A program made the translations under genes and the position numbers. This document shows positions 1 through 9,352 of a stretch of 64,000 bases of DNA, piece by piece. Source of the DNA: Polyodon spathula (lineage: Eukaryota; Chordata; Actinopteri; Acipenseriformes; Polyodontidae); assembly GCF_017654505.1 (NCBI RefSeq), contig NC_054534.1, forward strand, positions 10,842,571-10,906,570. Direction: 5' to 3'. Numbering within the stretch: position 1 is the stretch's first letter; every line of letters starts with the position of its first letter. The notes under the pieces were generated by a model that was given only the letters and a program-made list of their open reading frames with translations, ran no database searches and was not told where the DNA came from.

Positions 1-486
1 AACATATATTTATACTAAAGTAATACAAAAATGACTACAAAAGATTTAGAAGAGACTAGTTTCTCGAGATTTACGATTATACTGTAAATACAGTATAATC
101 GTAAATCTCGAAAAACTACTCACTTCTAAATCTTTTGTAGTCATTTTTGTATTATTATTATTATTATTATTATTATTAAATGTAAATACAGTATAATCAT
201 AAATCTTGAAAAACTACTAGCTTTTAAATCTTTTGTAGTCATCTTTGTATTACTTTAGTATAAATACATGTTAATTTGGATTCATATGTTGTTTTTTTCT
301 GACTTTATGTGAACGAAAAGACACGCATTTGCCCGTTTTCCCATTGGAAATAGTGATATTTTGAAATATCACTGTCCTGGTCACAAAAGCAAAGTTTGTG
401 GGGAATAATAGCCATTTTCTATACTTTTGAGGCATAAGCAATTAGGAAATAACACTTACTACCCAGGAACAAAAATTGTGTTACAT

Positions 487-490
<4 letters not shown>
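1..490 (+). mobile_element. Palindromic MITE-like element, left end cut by window edge
   Basis: A non-autonomous element that shares its outer end with the transposon at 15267-16616. The right part (about 200-489) matches the right end of that transposon nearly base for base, including the subterminal CCCAGGAACAAAAATTGTG and the terminal TTACATAGT. The core is an inverted repeat: 65-86 and 89-110 are perfect 22-bp arms separated by two bases, and weaker pairing continues outward to the window start. The right arm is duplicated around an internal (TTA)n tract at about 154-178. No coding capacity is left. Family membership is seen directly in the sequence; assignment to a CACTR-ended (CMC-like) group is inference. 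Confidence 0.8.
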
Positions 491-555
<65 letters not shown>

Positions 556-622
556 AGCAACACTTATTACCCAGGAACCAAAAAAAAAAAAAAAAAAAAA
601 AAAAAATTGTTATACGGTGTTA
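490..622. repeat. (ATT)n tract plus decayed second copy of the element end
   Basis: About 60 bases of pure ATT repeat follow the end of the MITE-like element. They are followed by CAGGGAAGCAAC, a diverged second copy of the subterminal sequence (ACCCAGGAACC), a run of about 26 A and a degraded terminus near 622. The same CAGGGAAGCAAC also follows the (ATT)n tract to the right of the second element at 2266, so the two loci share flanking sequence. The open reading frame across this tract is a microsatellite artefact. Confidence 0.6.
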
Positions 623-979
623 TCCATCTGAGATGCAGGGCTTGGGAATTCAATTATTTGTACTGTAGGAAGGGTTTGTTTCAACTCTGTTAAGGATGAG
701 TGTGTGAGTCACAAATAGCTGTTTTTAGTATAGATTACAACAAAACACTACTTACTGTAGCTGCCTCCTCTATTGTACGTATTCCTAGAAAATCACGATT
801 ATTTTTATATTATCATTCACATGTCCTTGATCATGAACTACTTTTGACCACTGGTTATCATTTGACATTTGGAGTGTATGAGGTTTTCACCAGCACCTGT
901 TTTTAAAGTCCCAGCATTCAGAGTATGCAAACAGGAAAAGCTGCAGCTTTTTTTTTTTTTTGCTGAGGCTGATAGTAAC

Positions 980-1215
980 ATTAACTAATAACTATACAGT
1001 ATTTAGACACCCAGCAGGTAGTGGAATATTTCTACATAACTATACAGTGTTGAGACACTCAGCAGCTAGTGGTATCTTTTTTAAATTATACAGCATTTAG
1101 ACACCCAGCAGGCAGTGGTATCTTTCTAAATTATACAGCATTTATACAGCCCGCAGACAGTGGTATCTTTCTAAATAACTATACAGCGTTGAGACACCCA
1201 GCAGGTGTCTTTGTA
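980..1215. repeat. Degenerate tandem repeat, about 55-60 bp unit
   Basis: Four to five imperfect copies of a unit containing ACTATACAG, TTKAGACACCCAGCAGG and AGTGGTATCTTTCT follow each other. Copies differ by small deletions and substitutions, so the array is old. No gene overlaps it. Confidence 0.7.
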
Positions 1216-1650
1216 GACAGTGTTTGATGTATGATGTATGAAGTAGAGGCTGGAATAGCGGGCAGTTTGGGAACATACTGTAGTGTCTCGGTGTGAACCA
1301 GATACACATCTCCCTCTTAAGACATTAATGTAAGTCACAGTTGCAGCTCGAGGTTTATGCAGGGATTAAAGTTTGCTCTCCTTTATCCAATAACCCCAAG
1401 AACCTCCTACACTCGGGTGTTCACCTCGTCTGGCTGGGTTTATGAATATAACCTTGGGAGTCAGCTGCATAGCCACAATACTATCTTGCACTCTAGCTGC
1501 TAACATGGGTGCCAATGACATGTTGCAGGGAGGCCCAAATCCTTTTCTGTAGCCGCCTTTGTGTATGGAAGTCTTTCATCACCGTGGAGATTGAGGTTGC
1601 TTTCTGTCAAGGGGATGCAGACCAAAGATCTTTACCAGCCTTTGCATTTA

Positions 1651-1655
<5 letters not shown>

Positions 1656-1686
<31 letters not shown>

Positions 1687-1698
1687 GTATTGTTATTA
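1656..1698. repeat. (TTA)n microsatellite flanking the second MITE
   Basis: ATT/TTA repeat ending in the TTA (1696-1698) that directly precedes the CACTGTGTAACA terminus of the element at 1699. Confidence 0.85.
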
Positions 1699-2213
1699 CA
1701 CTGTGTAACAAAATTATTATTATTTTTTTTTGTTCCTGGGTAGTAAGTGTTATTTCCTAGTTGCTTTTGCCTCAGAAGTATAGAACATGGCTATTATTCC
1801 CCACAAACTTTGCTTTTGTGACCAGGACAGTGATATTTCAAAATATCGCTATTTCCAATGGGATTTTTAGAAGTGAGTAGTTTTTCGAGATTTACAATTA
1901 TACTGTAAATACAGTATAATTGTAAATCTCAAAAAACTACTCGCTTCTAAATCTTTTGTAGTCATCTTTGTATTACTTTAGTATAAATACATGTTAATTT
2001 GGATTCATATGTTGTTTTTTTCTGACTTTATGTGAACGAAAAGACACACATTTGCCCGTTTTCCCATTGGAAATAGTGATATTTTGAAATATCACTGTCC
2101 TGGTCACAAAAGCAAAGTTTGTGGGGAATAATAGCCATTTTCTATACTTTTGAGGCATAAGCAATTAGGAAATAACACTTACTACCCAGGAACAAAAATT
2201 GTGTTACATAGTG
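1699..2213 (+). mobile_element. Palindromic MITE-like element, complete, 515 bp
   Basis: Both ends are visible. The left terminus reads CACTGTGTAACA and the right reads TGTTACATAGTG, preceded by TTA and followed by TTG, so the target duplication is TTA-like and imperfect. The long inverted repeats share GTTCCTGGGTAGTAAGTG and GGCTATTATTCCCCACAAAC with the transposon at 15267. The centre (about 1887-1930) is a near-perfect palindrome built on TTTACAATTATACTGTA. The left arm lacks a stretch of roughly 120 bp that is present in the right arm. The whole element can be read as two head-to-head copies of the right end of the 15267 transposon, one of them internally deleted. No reading frame remains. 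Confidence 0.85.
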
Positions 2214-2216
2214 TTG

Positions 2217-2265
<49 letters not shown>
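2214..2265. repeat. (TTG/TTA)n microsatellite right of the MITE
   Basis: Starts with two TTG units and continues as pure TTA/ATT to CAGGGAAGCAAC at 2266. Confidence 0.85.
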
Positions 2266-2269
<4 letters not shown>

Positions 2270-2277
2270 AGCAACAA

Positions 2278-3490
2278 AAGGTAACCATTTCAGAATGCAT
2301 ATGCTGTTAAGGGTTTAATAAATTACAGTAAACATCACATTGGAGCAGAGCACAGTTTATGCTGTGTTGTTAGGTTAGTTATAAAGGTCGAAATTGAGTT
2401 TGTAGTACTGGCTTGCTTTATTTTATTGATCTACTTATTTAAACAAAAAACATTTCACACTAAGACAGTATGATGTTAAAGTATACCAGTTTGGCTTAGT
2501 GGGTACTAAGGATGTACTTTATTAATGATTCAAAGTTATTTGTGCAGGTTGCAAGCACCTTGTTCACTGGGGCGTCCTGTCCACAGCAGCCTGGTTCAGA
2601 GAACAGCTCTACAAGCACAGTGTATAACGAGTAGAAAAACAATCATGTGTTAAAACTACAGTACATAGCAGAGTGGAAACATGGGAAACAGGCATGGTAC
2701 AAAACCGTTGAGTACTACTTGGTGAATGTACAGTAAACTGTAAAATAACTGCAAGTGCACCTTAGCAAACGGTAATACGACCTGGTAACAACCCGCTCTA
2801 TTTCAAGTATTGTTTGAGCTTTTCCTGTAATAATATGACTGGTTTGAGAGAACCCCTTTCACCTAAACTGGACTGCTGTAGAATGCAGATATTGATGTAT
2901 GTGCTTATGACCTATTGAGGTGAGGTGTCTGGACTGAGAGCCAAACTGCTGTGGTAGGGAAATACAGTACATATATAGAATGCTTTTAAACTCTGATAAC
3001 TACAGTATTTTAATAACAAGCTGCTTTTCATTTATTATATCAAAATTCTTTCTTCTCTCTTAAAGACCTGATTGCATTGTATTACACTGTACCGTTTTCC
3101 TAAAGTGTCTGTGGTGGTCTGGAGTTTGATTCTCTTTAATATGTTTGACAGATTCAAAGTTTGCACTTCAGAACGTTCCATCTGAGCCCCTCGATTCATA
3201 AGAATCTGTGTGGTGTCTCGGTTCAGATGCTTTTGTAGTCAATCCAGTAGTTCTGTAAGCTTTTCAATCTTTTTAAGAGTATTTCAGAACAGAATTATCT
3301 CAAATTATTTTGAAGCAATAATAATATTCCATTCCACTAAAATGACCCAACTGCTTTTCTCATTTTAGGTGAACTTCTAAGATTTAATGATGACCCGTCA
3401 CATGATTTGATACTCTCCACTTCAGCGCTATTGGACTCTCCTCAACCAGGAAGCTAATGGCACTTGTTCTTCAATTACTGCTCTTTCCTT
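2278..3490. other. Unassigned sequence upstream of PDZD2 coding exon 1
   Basis: No convincing coding region, transposon terminus or RNA gene is visible. The stretch is AT-rich with scattered short A/T runs. It would be intron if a leader exon lies further left, as the acceptor-like sites near 3492 and 3511 suggest, or distal promoter DNA otherwise. Confidence 0.5.
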
Positions 3491-3492
3491 AG

Positions 3493-3750
3493 CCTGTCTC
3501 CTTGGCTGCAGAATCTTCTATTGCATGACATCATGCTTTAACTGGTGCCAGGTTGAATGCAAGGAACCGTTCAGATGGCTGTTGATAGGATTGTTGGCCT
3601 GGGTGGTGGGGTTTTAACTTGTTGAGATGGAATTTTGCACAATCAATGGTTTATGCATATCTCCAAGGATTTGTTGGGTTTCCAAAGTTGCCCCAGTGCT
3701 TGACGGAAGGCTTTGCACATGATGTTGGGTAACACCAGGCAGACGCTAGG
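3493..3750 (+). promoter_or_regulatory. pdzd2: Probable PDZD2 5' untranslated segment with several upstream AUGs
   Basis: Two pyrimidine-rich acceptor-like sites end at 3492 (TTCCTTAG) and 3511 (GGCTGCAG), so the first coding exon probably begins at 3493 or 3512. Inside it are upstream AUGs opening short frames at 3525-3617 (30 codons) and 3627-3722 (31 codons). Two more AUGs at 3719 and 3722 share a frame that runs past the main start to about 3895 and overlaps the coding sequence out of frame. The main AUG at 3751 has A at -3 and C at +4. Whether the transcript contains all of this leader is inference. Confidence 0.4.
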
Positions 3751-4235
3751 ATGCCCATTACCCAAGAGAATGCTGGGAGTCACCTCCCTCTGCTGGAGTG
3801 CTGGCTCCAAATCCAGGCAGAACAGGACCCCAAAAGGGAGGAGCAACACTTGTGCCAGGCTGCCATCCAGAAGCTTGTGGAATACATTCACTTAAACTTT
3901 AGCGATGGGGAGTGTGCTCTGCAGAGCTCCACTCAGGAGGATGGGATGGAACTCCAGGTCCAAGCTGTGTGCCTCTCCAAGTCGTCCGGGGACGGAAGCG
4001 AGTTTGGCCTCAGCTTTGGCAACATCCCTATCTTCGGGGATCCTGATGGGAGGAAGAAAGGTGGGAGGAGGAGGAGGAAGGGGGACAAAGGGCCTGTGCT
4101 GGACGTGGGGTGCATCTGGGTGACGGAGGTGAAGAAACAAAGTCCTGCTGCCAGATGTGGGGAGATCAAGCTGCGAGATGAGCTGCTTTCACTCAACGGG
4201 CAGCTGATGATTGGCGTTGACGTCACAGGAGCGAG
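3751..4235 (+). CDS. pdzd2: PDZD2 coding exon 1: N-terminus and first part of PDZ1
   Basis: First coding exon of PDZ domain containing 2, a very large multi-PDZ scaffold. In mammals it is reported at junctions, in ER-associated pools and as a secreted C-terminal fragment. The start MPITQENA matches the vertebrate PDZD2 N-terminus, followed by a conserved helical stretch (LCQAAIQKLVEYIHLNF, residues 34-50). PDZ1 opens near residue 67. Its carboxylate-binding loop is GLSFG (86-90), followed by an unusually long basic insert (GGRRRRKGDK, 104-113), then CIWVTEV and the DELLSLNGQLMIGVDV core. The donor at 4236 is GTAAGC. The exon ends two bases into a serine codon (AG|T), completed exactly by the exon at 47910. 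Identification rests on residue-level recall of the vertebrate family and is strong. Confidence 0.95.
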
Positions 4236-4311
4236 GTAAGCACAGTGTCCTGCACTATTGATCGTGGCTCTGTTTTGATGTCATGGGAAGGAGGTAAGCA
4301 CAGTGTCCTGC
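4218..4311 (+). repeat. 58-bp tandem duplication carrying a second splice donor
   Basis: The last bases of coding exon 1 and its donor (TGACGTCACAGGAGCGAG|GTAAGC) recur 58 bp downstream as TGATGTCATGGGAAGGAG|GTAAGC, with the donor GT at 4294. After the solo LTR the second copy continues (ACTATTGATCGTGG, 5056 onward). Use of the second donor would add 58 bases that begin with an in-frame stop (AGG TAA), so it cannot extend the normal protein. Confidence 0.85.
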
Positions 4312-5050
4312 TGTGGCAAAGTGGTTTGTAGTGCTCCGGTGTATAGGTGAGTTGAAGTGCTCCAACAAAGGACAAACACGAAGTCTACCGGTCAGGTTTC
4401 TTTTAATGCCCTTTTTAAACCGGGTTTCAAATAATAAAGCTGGCTCTACCCAGCAATGGGTATTGCCAGTGAAAACTGGACCCAAAATAATAAAGCTGGT
4501 TCTACCCAGCAATGGGTATTACCAGCTACAAAACAAAGGGGTTGCAGTCCCGAAATAATAAACACAAAAACACGTTTCCAAACTGGGTGCTCTGGTGCAG
4601 GTGCGGTGCTCTGAGTGCTGGTGCTCGTGCGCCTTCAGGTCCGGGCTTCTTGCTGTAGCTCCAGCTTCGTATCAGCCGTCTGGCAAAACAAACACAATAC
4701 TCCTCAATGAACCCACACTTCATTCAAGATTCCGTCCTTGTCTCCTCCCATTAACCACAACAAAGGAGCCGATTACGGCGTCACGTCCCCCTAAAGTACC
4801 CTAAGCCCCGCCCCCTCCGATAGCTAGTTCAATCACGTCTCCTCCAATTCATGACTGAAACTTCGCTCACCATACCAGGGCGATGACTCCAGTTTCCGTA
4901 ACGCCGCCCTCTTCCTGAATGGCCGGCTCCCGACTGTCCCCGGGACGAACTGCCCAACCATTCAGTAGGAAGCCCGCAGCTCCTGTTGTACAGTGCCCTC
5001 ACTGGTCGAGAGGGAGATTTTTGATTCGGATTCATTCGCTCTCCGTCACA
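4312..5050. mobile_element. Solo LTR, 739 bp, with 5-bp target duplication
   Basis: Begins TGTGGCAAAG and ends CTCCGTCACA, giving the TG...CA termini (short inverted TGTG/CACA) of an LTR. It is flanked on both sides by CCTGC (4307-4311 and 5051-5055), the 5-bp duplication typical of LTR-retrotransposon or retrovirus-like integrase. Several AATAAA-type polyadenylation signals (for example near 4432 and 4555) suggest + orientation, though a GC-rich part on the right leaves this open. No internal retroelement coding region remains, so LTR-LTR recombination has removed it. The superfamily (Gypsy or other) cannot be named from the LTR alone. Confidence 0.75.
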
Positions 5051-5109
5051 CCTGCACTATTGATCGTGGTTTGGAGCATTTACAATGGGAAACATTTGTT
5101 TCACCACAA

Positions 5110-7300
5110 GGATGTTCTCTTAGGCTAAGTGTTCTCTTAGGAGGTGTTCCTATACACGGAGACTACTGTAGTACAGTATGTCAGTTTTTCTTTAAGTATA
5201 TAGAAAACTACCAAGCGGTATGTAATTTAATATGTTAACGTAATATCATTCAGCAGGTTTCATTTGACTTTATAAAGCAAAATTAGTTCATTCTATCAGG
5301 TGATGCAAAATGTTTGGCCATAGCTGTATATCTCCCTCACAGACTGGTAATATCATTAGTTTTAATGTAAATGACTTTGTGACTTTGAACTGTACTGTAC
5401 ATCACAAAAGAGTGAAGTTATGTCAGTATAATGCAGGGCTGCTATGAAAACGTGTATATGTGTTTTTTTTTAAATTTTTATTTGGTCTTATTTTAGCTAA
5501 CCCTCCAGATCATAATAAAAACAGGCTTGTTTGCTGTAGCCCGCCCTGCTCGTGATTTTAGCTGCCACCCAAACAACTTTGTGCACTTTATTTGTATGTA
5601 TAGTTTTTATCAAGTGTTGTACTATGAAAGAAGTGTACACAGATTTAGATAGTCACTGTACAGCAAACCAATTTATAAAGGGCGGCCTGACCAGACTAAT
5701 TTGCCAGCAAACCCAGATTTCAAATCCGCTATTCCCATGAAAAAGTTGGCCTGCATGCCAAGTGGTTGAAACATTGGCAATATTTCAGAATGAACTGCCC
5801 TTGAGGGTTGCATCTGAAGCTTTAATTAAAAGAAGTATATAATGAGAGTTTTATTTGTCATTTGAGTGCTTTTCATGCCAATGGTTTTGGTTAAAACTAT
5901 GGGTCCAGAAATATACCGCAAATGCATCCAGAATCCCTCCGTTCAGAGTGTGTTCCGGTTAGTCTGTCCTCTTTTTAAATTTGCTTTTTTGCATTATATG
6001 GAAATATTCCTGTGGTTTAGCTCCAGCAGTCATAGCAAAACATTATACATGTGGCTAAGCTGGGGGTAAGCCTCTATGGTTTGACTAGTGTATAAATAGT
6101 AAATAAACAGTAACTGGTGGTGGATCCATGTGTACACGTGTATTTGGCAGGGATAGTATTAACCCTGTCCCTGCCAGACTAGAAGAACAGCAGTATAGCA
6201 GGGCTTGCGCATTGTCTGTCACACACATTTTCTTGGAGTAAAATGAAGAAGAGATATCCTACCCAGTTGTTTTGCATTGCTAGTGAAGGATAACATTTGA
6301 GGGTTCCACTGAAAATGTGGGACATCCGCTTATTTCATTTGTTCTTTTTTTTTTGTAGTTTATTCAGGGATATGTAGTGAAAAGGGTGTTGTCTCTTGGC
6401 GTGCCACTGCACATTAAAATAGTTTTGCAATCATTTTCAGAGCGGGCTATTATCAGTTTATGGATACCCAGTAGTGTATCTCTGTGGGTAAGATGTCCCT
6501 GATCATCAAACCTCCCACTCCTGAGCAGAGACAGACTAACCCCCCCAGCGCAGGTATGTGTGACTATCCCAGGCACTGCAGGCCTATGTGGTCAGACACT
6601 GGAAACATCCCCAGAGATAATGAGCTGTTTTTAACTGGTTTGGCGTGGTGGCAGATTTGCTTTATTTAATGTAGGCCACACTCTATTTCAAGGCTGTGTT
6701 AATTGAACTGATGTGAAGCTTGCTTAGCTTGTTAGCATCATCATCAAAATACAAGGGCCACAATATTATGACCATTCTTTGTGGAAATGGGCAGGTCCTG
6801 TATTTACGCACAGATCACTGCAGGGCACAGCATCTCCACCAGGGCAGTTTGTTTATTTAGTGCCATGTGTTAGTTACATTATTCCAATATGGAAGCATTA
6901 AAAATTAAAGTATACTGTTTCCTATATGCAAAGATTTAAGGGGGTAGGGGGGGGATTTATTTTTGGGGGCTATTCAGTGAATCAGATACAGACAAAAGTA
7001 CAAGTTAAATTACCCACACAGTTAGCAAGGGCCGGTTTATGACATTAGTGTGTGGTTCTAAACTGGCTGTTAAGGCCACAGTGCAGTGTTTTTTATTTCA
7101 TTCTAATGAAAGGTTATGAATCTAGTATCTTGAGCTGACCCACACACTGTGTCCTTACAGTACAAGCATGCTGCTAAATTACCCTGGTTTCTCCCTGCGC
7201 CGCTAGTCCTTGGCTTCTTATTTGACTGTACTATACTTCCTGTTGTATCTATCATATTGTGGTCCAGTGGGGCGGCCTACTATTGAAGGCTGTTGAGACG
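5110..7300. other. Unassigned intronic DNA
   Basis: No reading frame resembles a known protein, and no transposon ends or RNA genes could be recognised. Short A/T runs are the only pattern seen. Confidence 0.5.
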
Positions 7301-7309
7301 ACCAGACTA

Positions 7310-8083
7310 AGCTGGGTTAACCCACTGTGCCCCCGTAAGGCTAGTGCATTATCCCGTTGTGCTGTAAAACTAATGCATTAACCCACTGTGCTGTAAGACT
7401 AGTGCATTAACCCACTGTGCTGTAAAACTAGTGCAGTAACCCACTGTGCCCCCTGTAAGGCTAGTGCATTAACCCACTGTGCTATAATGCTGGTGCATTA
7501 ACCCACTGTGCTGTAAGACTAGTACATTAGCCCACTGTGCTATAAGGCTGGTGCATTAACCGACTGTGCCCCCTGTAAGACTAGTGCATTAACTCACTGT
7601 GCCCCTTGTAAGACTGGTACATTAACCCACTGTGCTGTAAGACTAGTACATTAACCCACTGTGCTGTAAGACTAGTGCATTAACCCACTGTGCTGTAAGA
7701 CTAGTACATTAGCCCACTGTGCTATAAGGCTGGTGCATTAACCGACTGTTCCCCCTTGTAAGACAAGTGCATTAACCCACTGTGCCCCCTGTAAGACTAG
7801 TGCATTAACCCACTGTGCCCCCTGTAAGACTAGTTCATTAACTCACTGTGCTGTAAGACTAGTGCATTAACCCACTGTGCTGTAAGACTAGTGCATTAAC
7901 CCACTGTGCTGTAAGGCTAGTGCATTAACCCACTGTGCTTTAAGGCTAGTGCATTAACCCACTGTGCTGTAAGACTAGTGCATTAACCCACTGTGCTGTA
8001 AGGCTAGTGCATTAACCCACTGTGCTTTAAGGCTAGTGCATTAACCCACTGTGCTGTAAGACTAGTGCATTAACCCACTGTGC
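7310..8083. repeat. Minisatellite, about 29-bp unit, roughly 26 copies
   Basis: The repeating unit contains CTAGTGCATTAACCCACTGTG followed by CTGTAAGA or CTGTAAGG. Two unit types alternate: a short one (...GTGCTGTAAG) and a longer one (...GTGCCCCCTGTAAG). Near the right end a pair of units ending CTGTAAGG and CTTTAAGG repeats as a higher-order block, showing recent local expansion. Left units are more diverged. The array lies within the first coding intron of PDZD2. Confidence 0.95.
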
Positions 8084-8089
8084 TGGGAA

Positions 8090-9210
8090 CTATGAGACAG
8101 TCCATTCAAATTGACTATGATACTGAGGAGTGATTTCTTTTTTATAGCCAGTAAAGCCTTCCGACTGTTCTGTGTGTCAGATTATATTAAACATACCGCC
8201 ATGTCAGTTGTGGTTGCTGGGTGCTTTCTCCTTTTAATTACGTCCCTGTGGAAATTGCCTGTGGAAATTTCAGTTTCATATCCCAATCTGTTTTTCTATT
8301 CCAACCTGTTCAGCTCTGGAACATTCATGGCACTGCAAAGTATGATAGGAATTCAACGTGCTTGCGTTTGACATACCTTTCAAATGTACTGTGCAGGCGT
8401 TCACCAAATGAACACAGTAGCTCATTTGTTTTCAGCTTCTGTAACATTAAAAGGGATTAAAGCTTCGAATCATCAGCAACTAAAACCTGCATTCACTGCC
8501 GAGGGCCGACATTCCACTGCCAGGATTATCCCTCAATTAGCGAGCACTTTCCACTAGGGGGCAGTAGCTGATAATCTTTCTTACTTTTCAGTATCTTTTA
8601 ATATCTGGCTGAACATCCAGCTGGCCCATGCAGGCTTACACTGAGGGGTTTGTGTGCTGTGTACTGGGGTTGAAGTGAACTGTGATGGGTTCCCCTGCAT
8701 AAGGCACAGCAGAATGAGTTGTTTTCTACTTTCTGCAGTTCTGCTGGCTTCCAAGACACTATACTGTAGCATGACCTGATGAATTGCATTCAGCTCAGCT
8801 GAGAGGCTAATTCTCCAGGTTGCTGTTGTGCAGTCCTGTGTTCTGTAGGTTGTTGATTCGTGCTGTTCTAAGTGCTCCTGGAGCGACCACACTTTATTAA
8901 TATCTGTTCAAGTGAATAATGTCTCAATCATTAATATTTTGTAATCTGATCGTGATTTTGAGGTTAGTACTGCAGGTCGTTGCCTGTCAATCCTGACAGT
9001 CCTGGCACTATTTCAAATCTCTTTCCACAGTTACTTGGAATCTGAACATTGTGCTCAGTTTGTATATATTTTACTGAAGAAGCGTGTGCTGTTTGTTCTG
9101 ATGGATACAGAGTGCAGATGAAATCGGTTGCTTCTGCAGGTAAAGACTGTAAAACTTGCCTTTACTCATTAGAGATCAGCAAATGAAACCATATGCATTT
9201 TCCATACTAA
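8090..9210. other. Unassigned intronic DNA
   Basis: No supported gene, RNA or mobile element. Open frames here are short and lack recognisable domains. Confidence 0.5.
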
Positions 9211-9216
9211 AATGAA

Positions 9217-9352
9217 GATTGTAATACACACAGTGTAGTCGATGTGGGCATGCGTATTGCATGCTCTAACACCAGTATAGTCCTGTGTAATACACACAGT
9301 ATAGTGGATGTTGGTGTGCGTCTTGCGTGCTCCAACACCAGTACAGCCCTGT
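9217..9352. repeat. Two-copy tandem duplication, about 72 bp
   Basis: GTAATACACACAGT..GTGGATG, a GCATGCGT/GTGTGCGT segment, TGCGTGCTCYAACACCAGTA and a CCTGTGT end occur twice in direct succession with about 15% difference. Confidence 0.75.

Noticed and set aside
427..693. 88-codon open frame with a long Ile run
   Set aside because: It is translated (ATT)n microsatellite plus poly(A); no coding evidence.
3892..4226. Antisense open frames of 80-100 codons across PDZD2 exon 1
   Set aside because: Shadows of the GC-richer coding exon; the + strand frame matches PDZD2 throughout.
7310..8083. Possible CRISPR array
   Set aside because: Units are contiguous without unique spacers and lie in an animal intron; it is a minisatellite.
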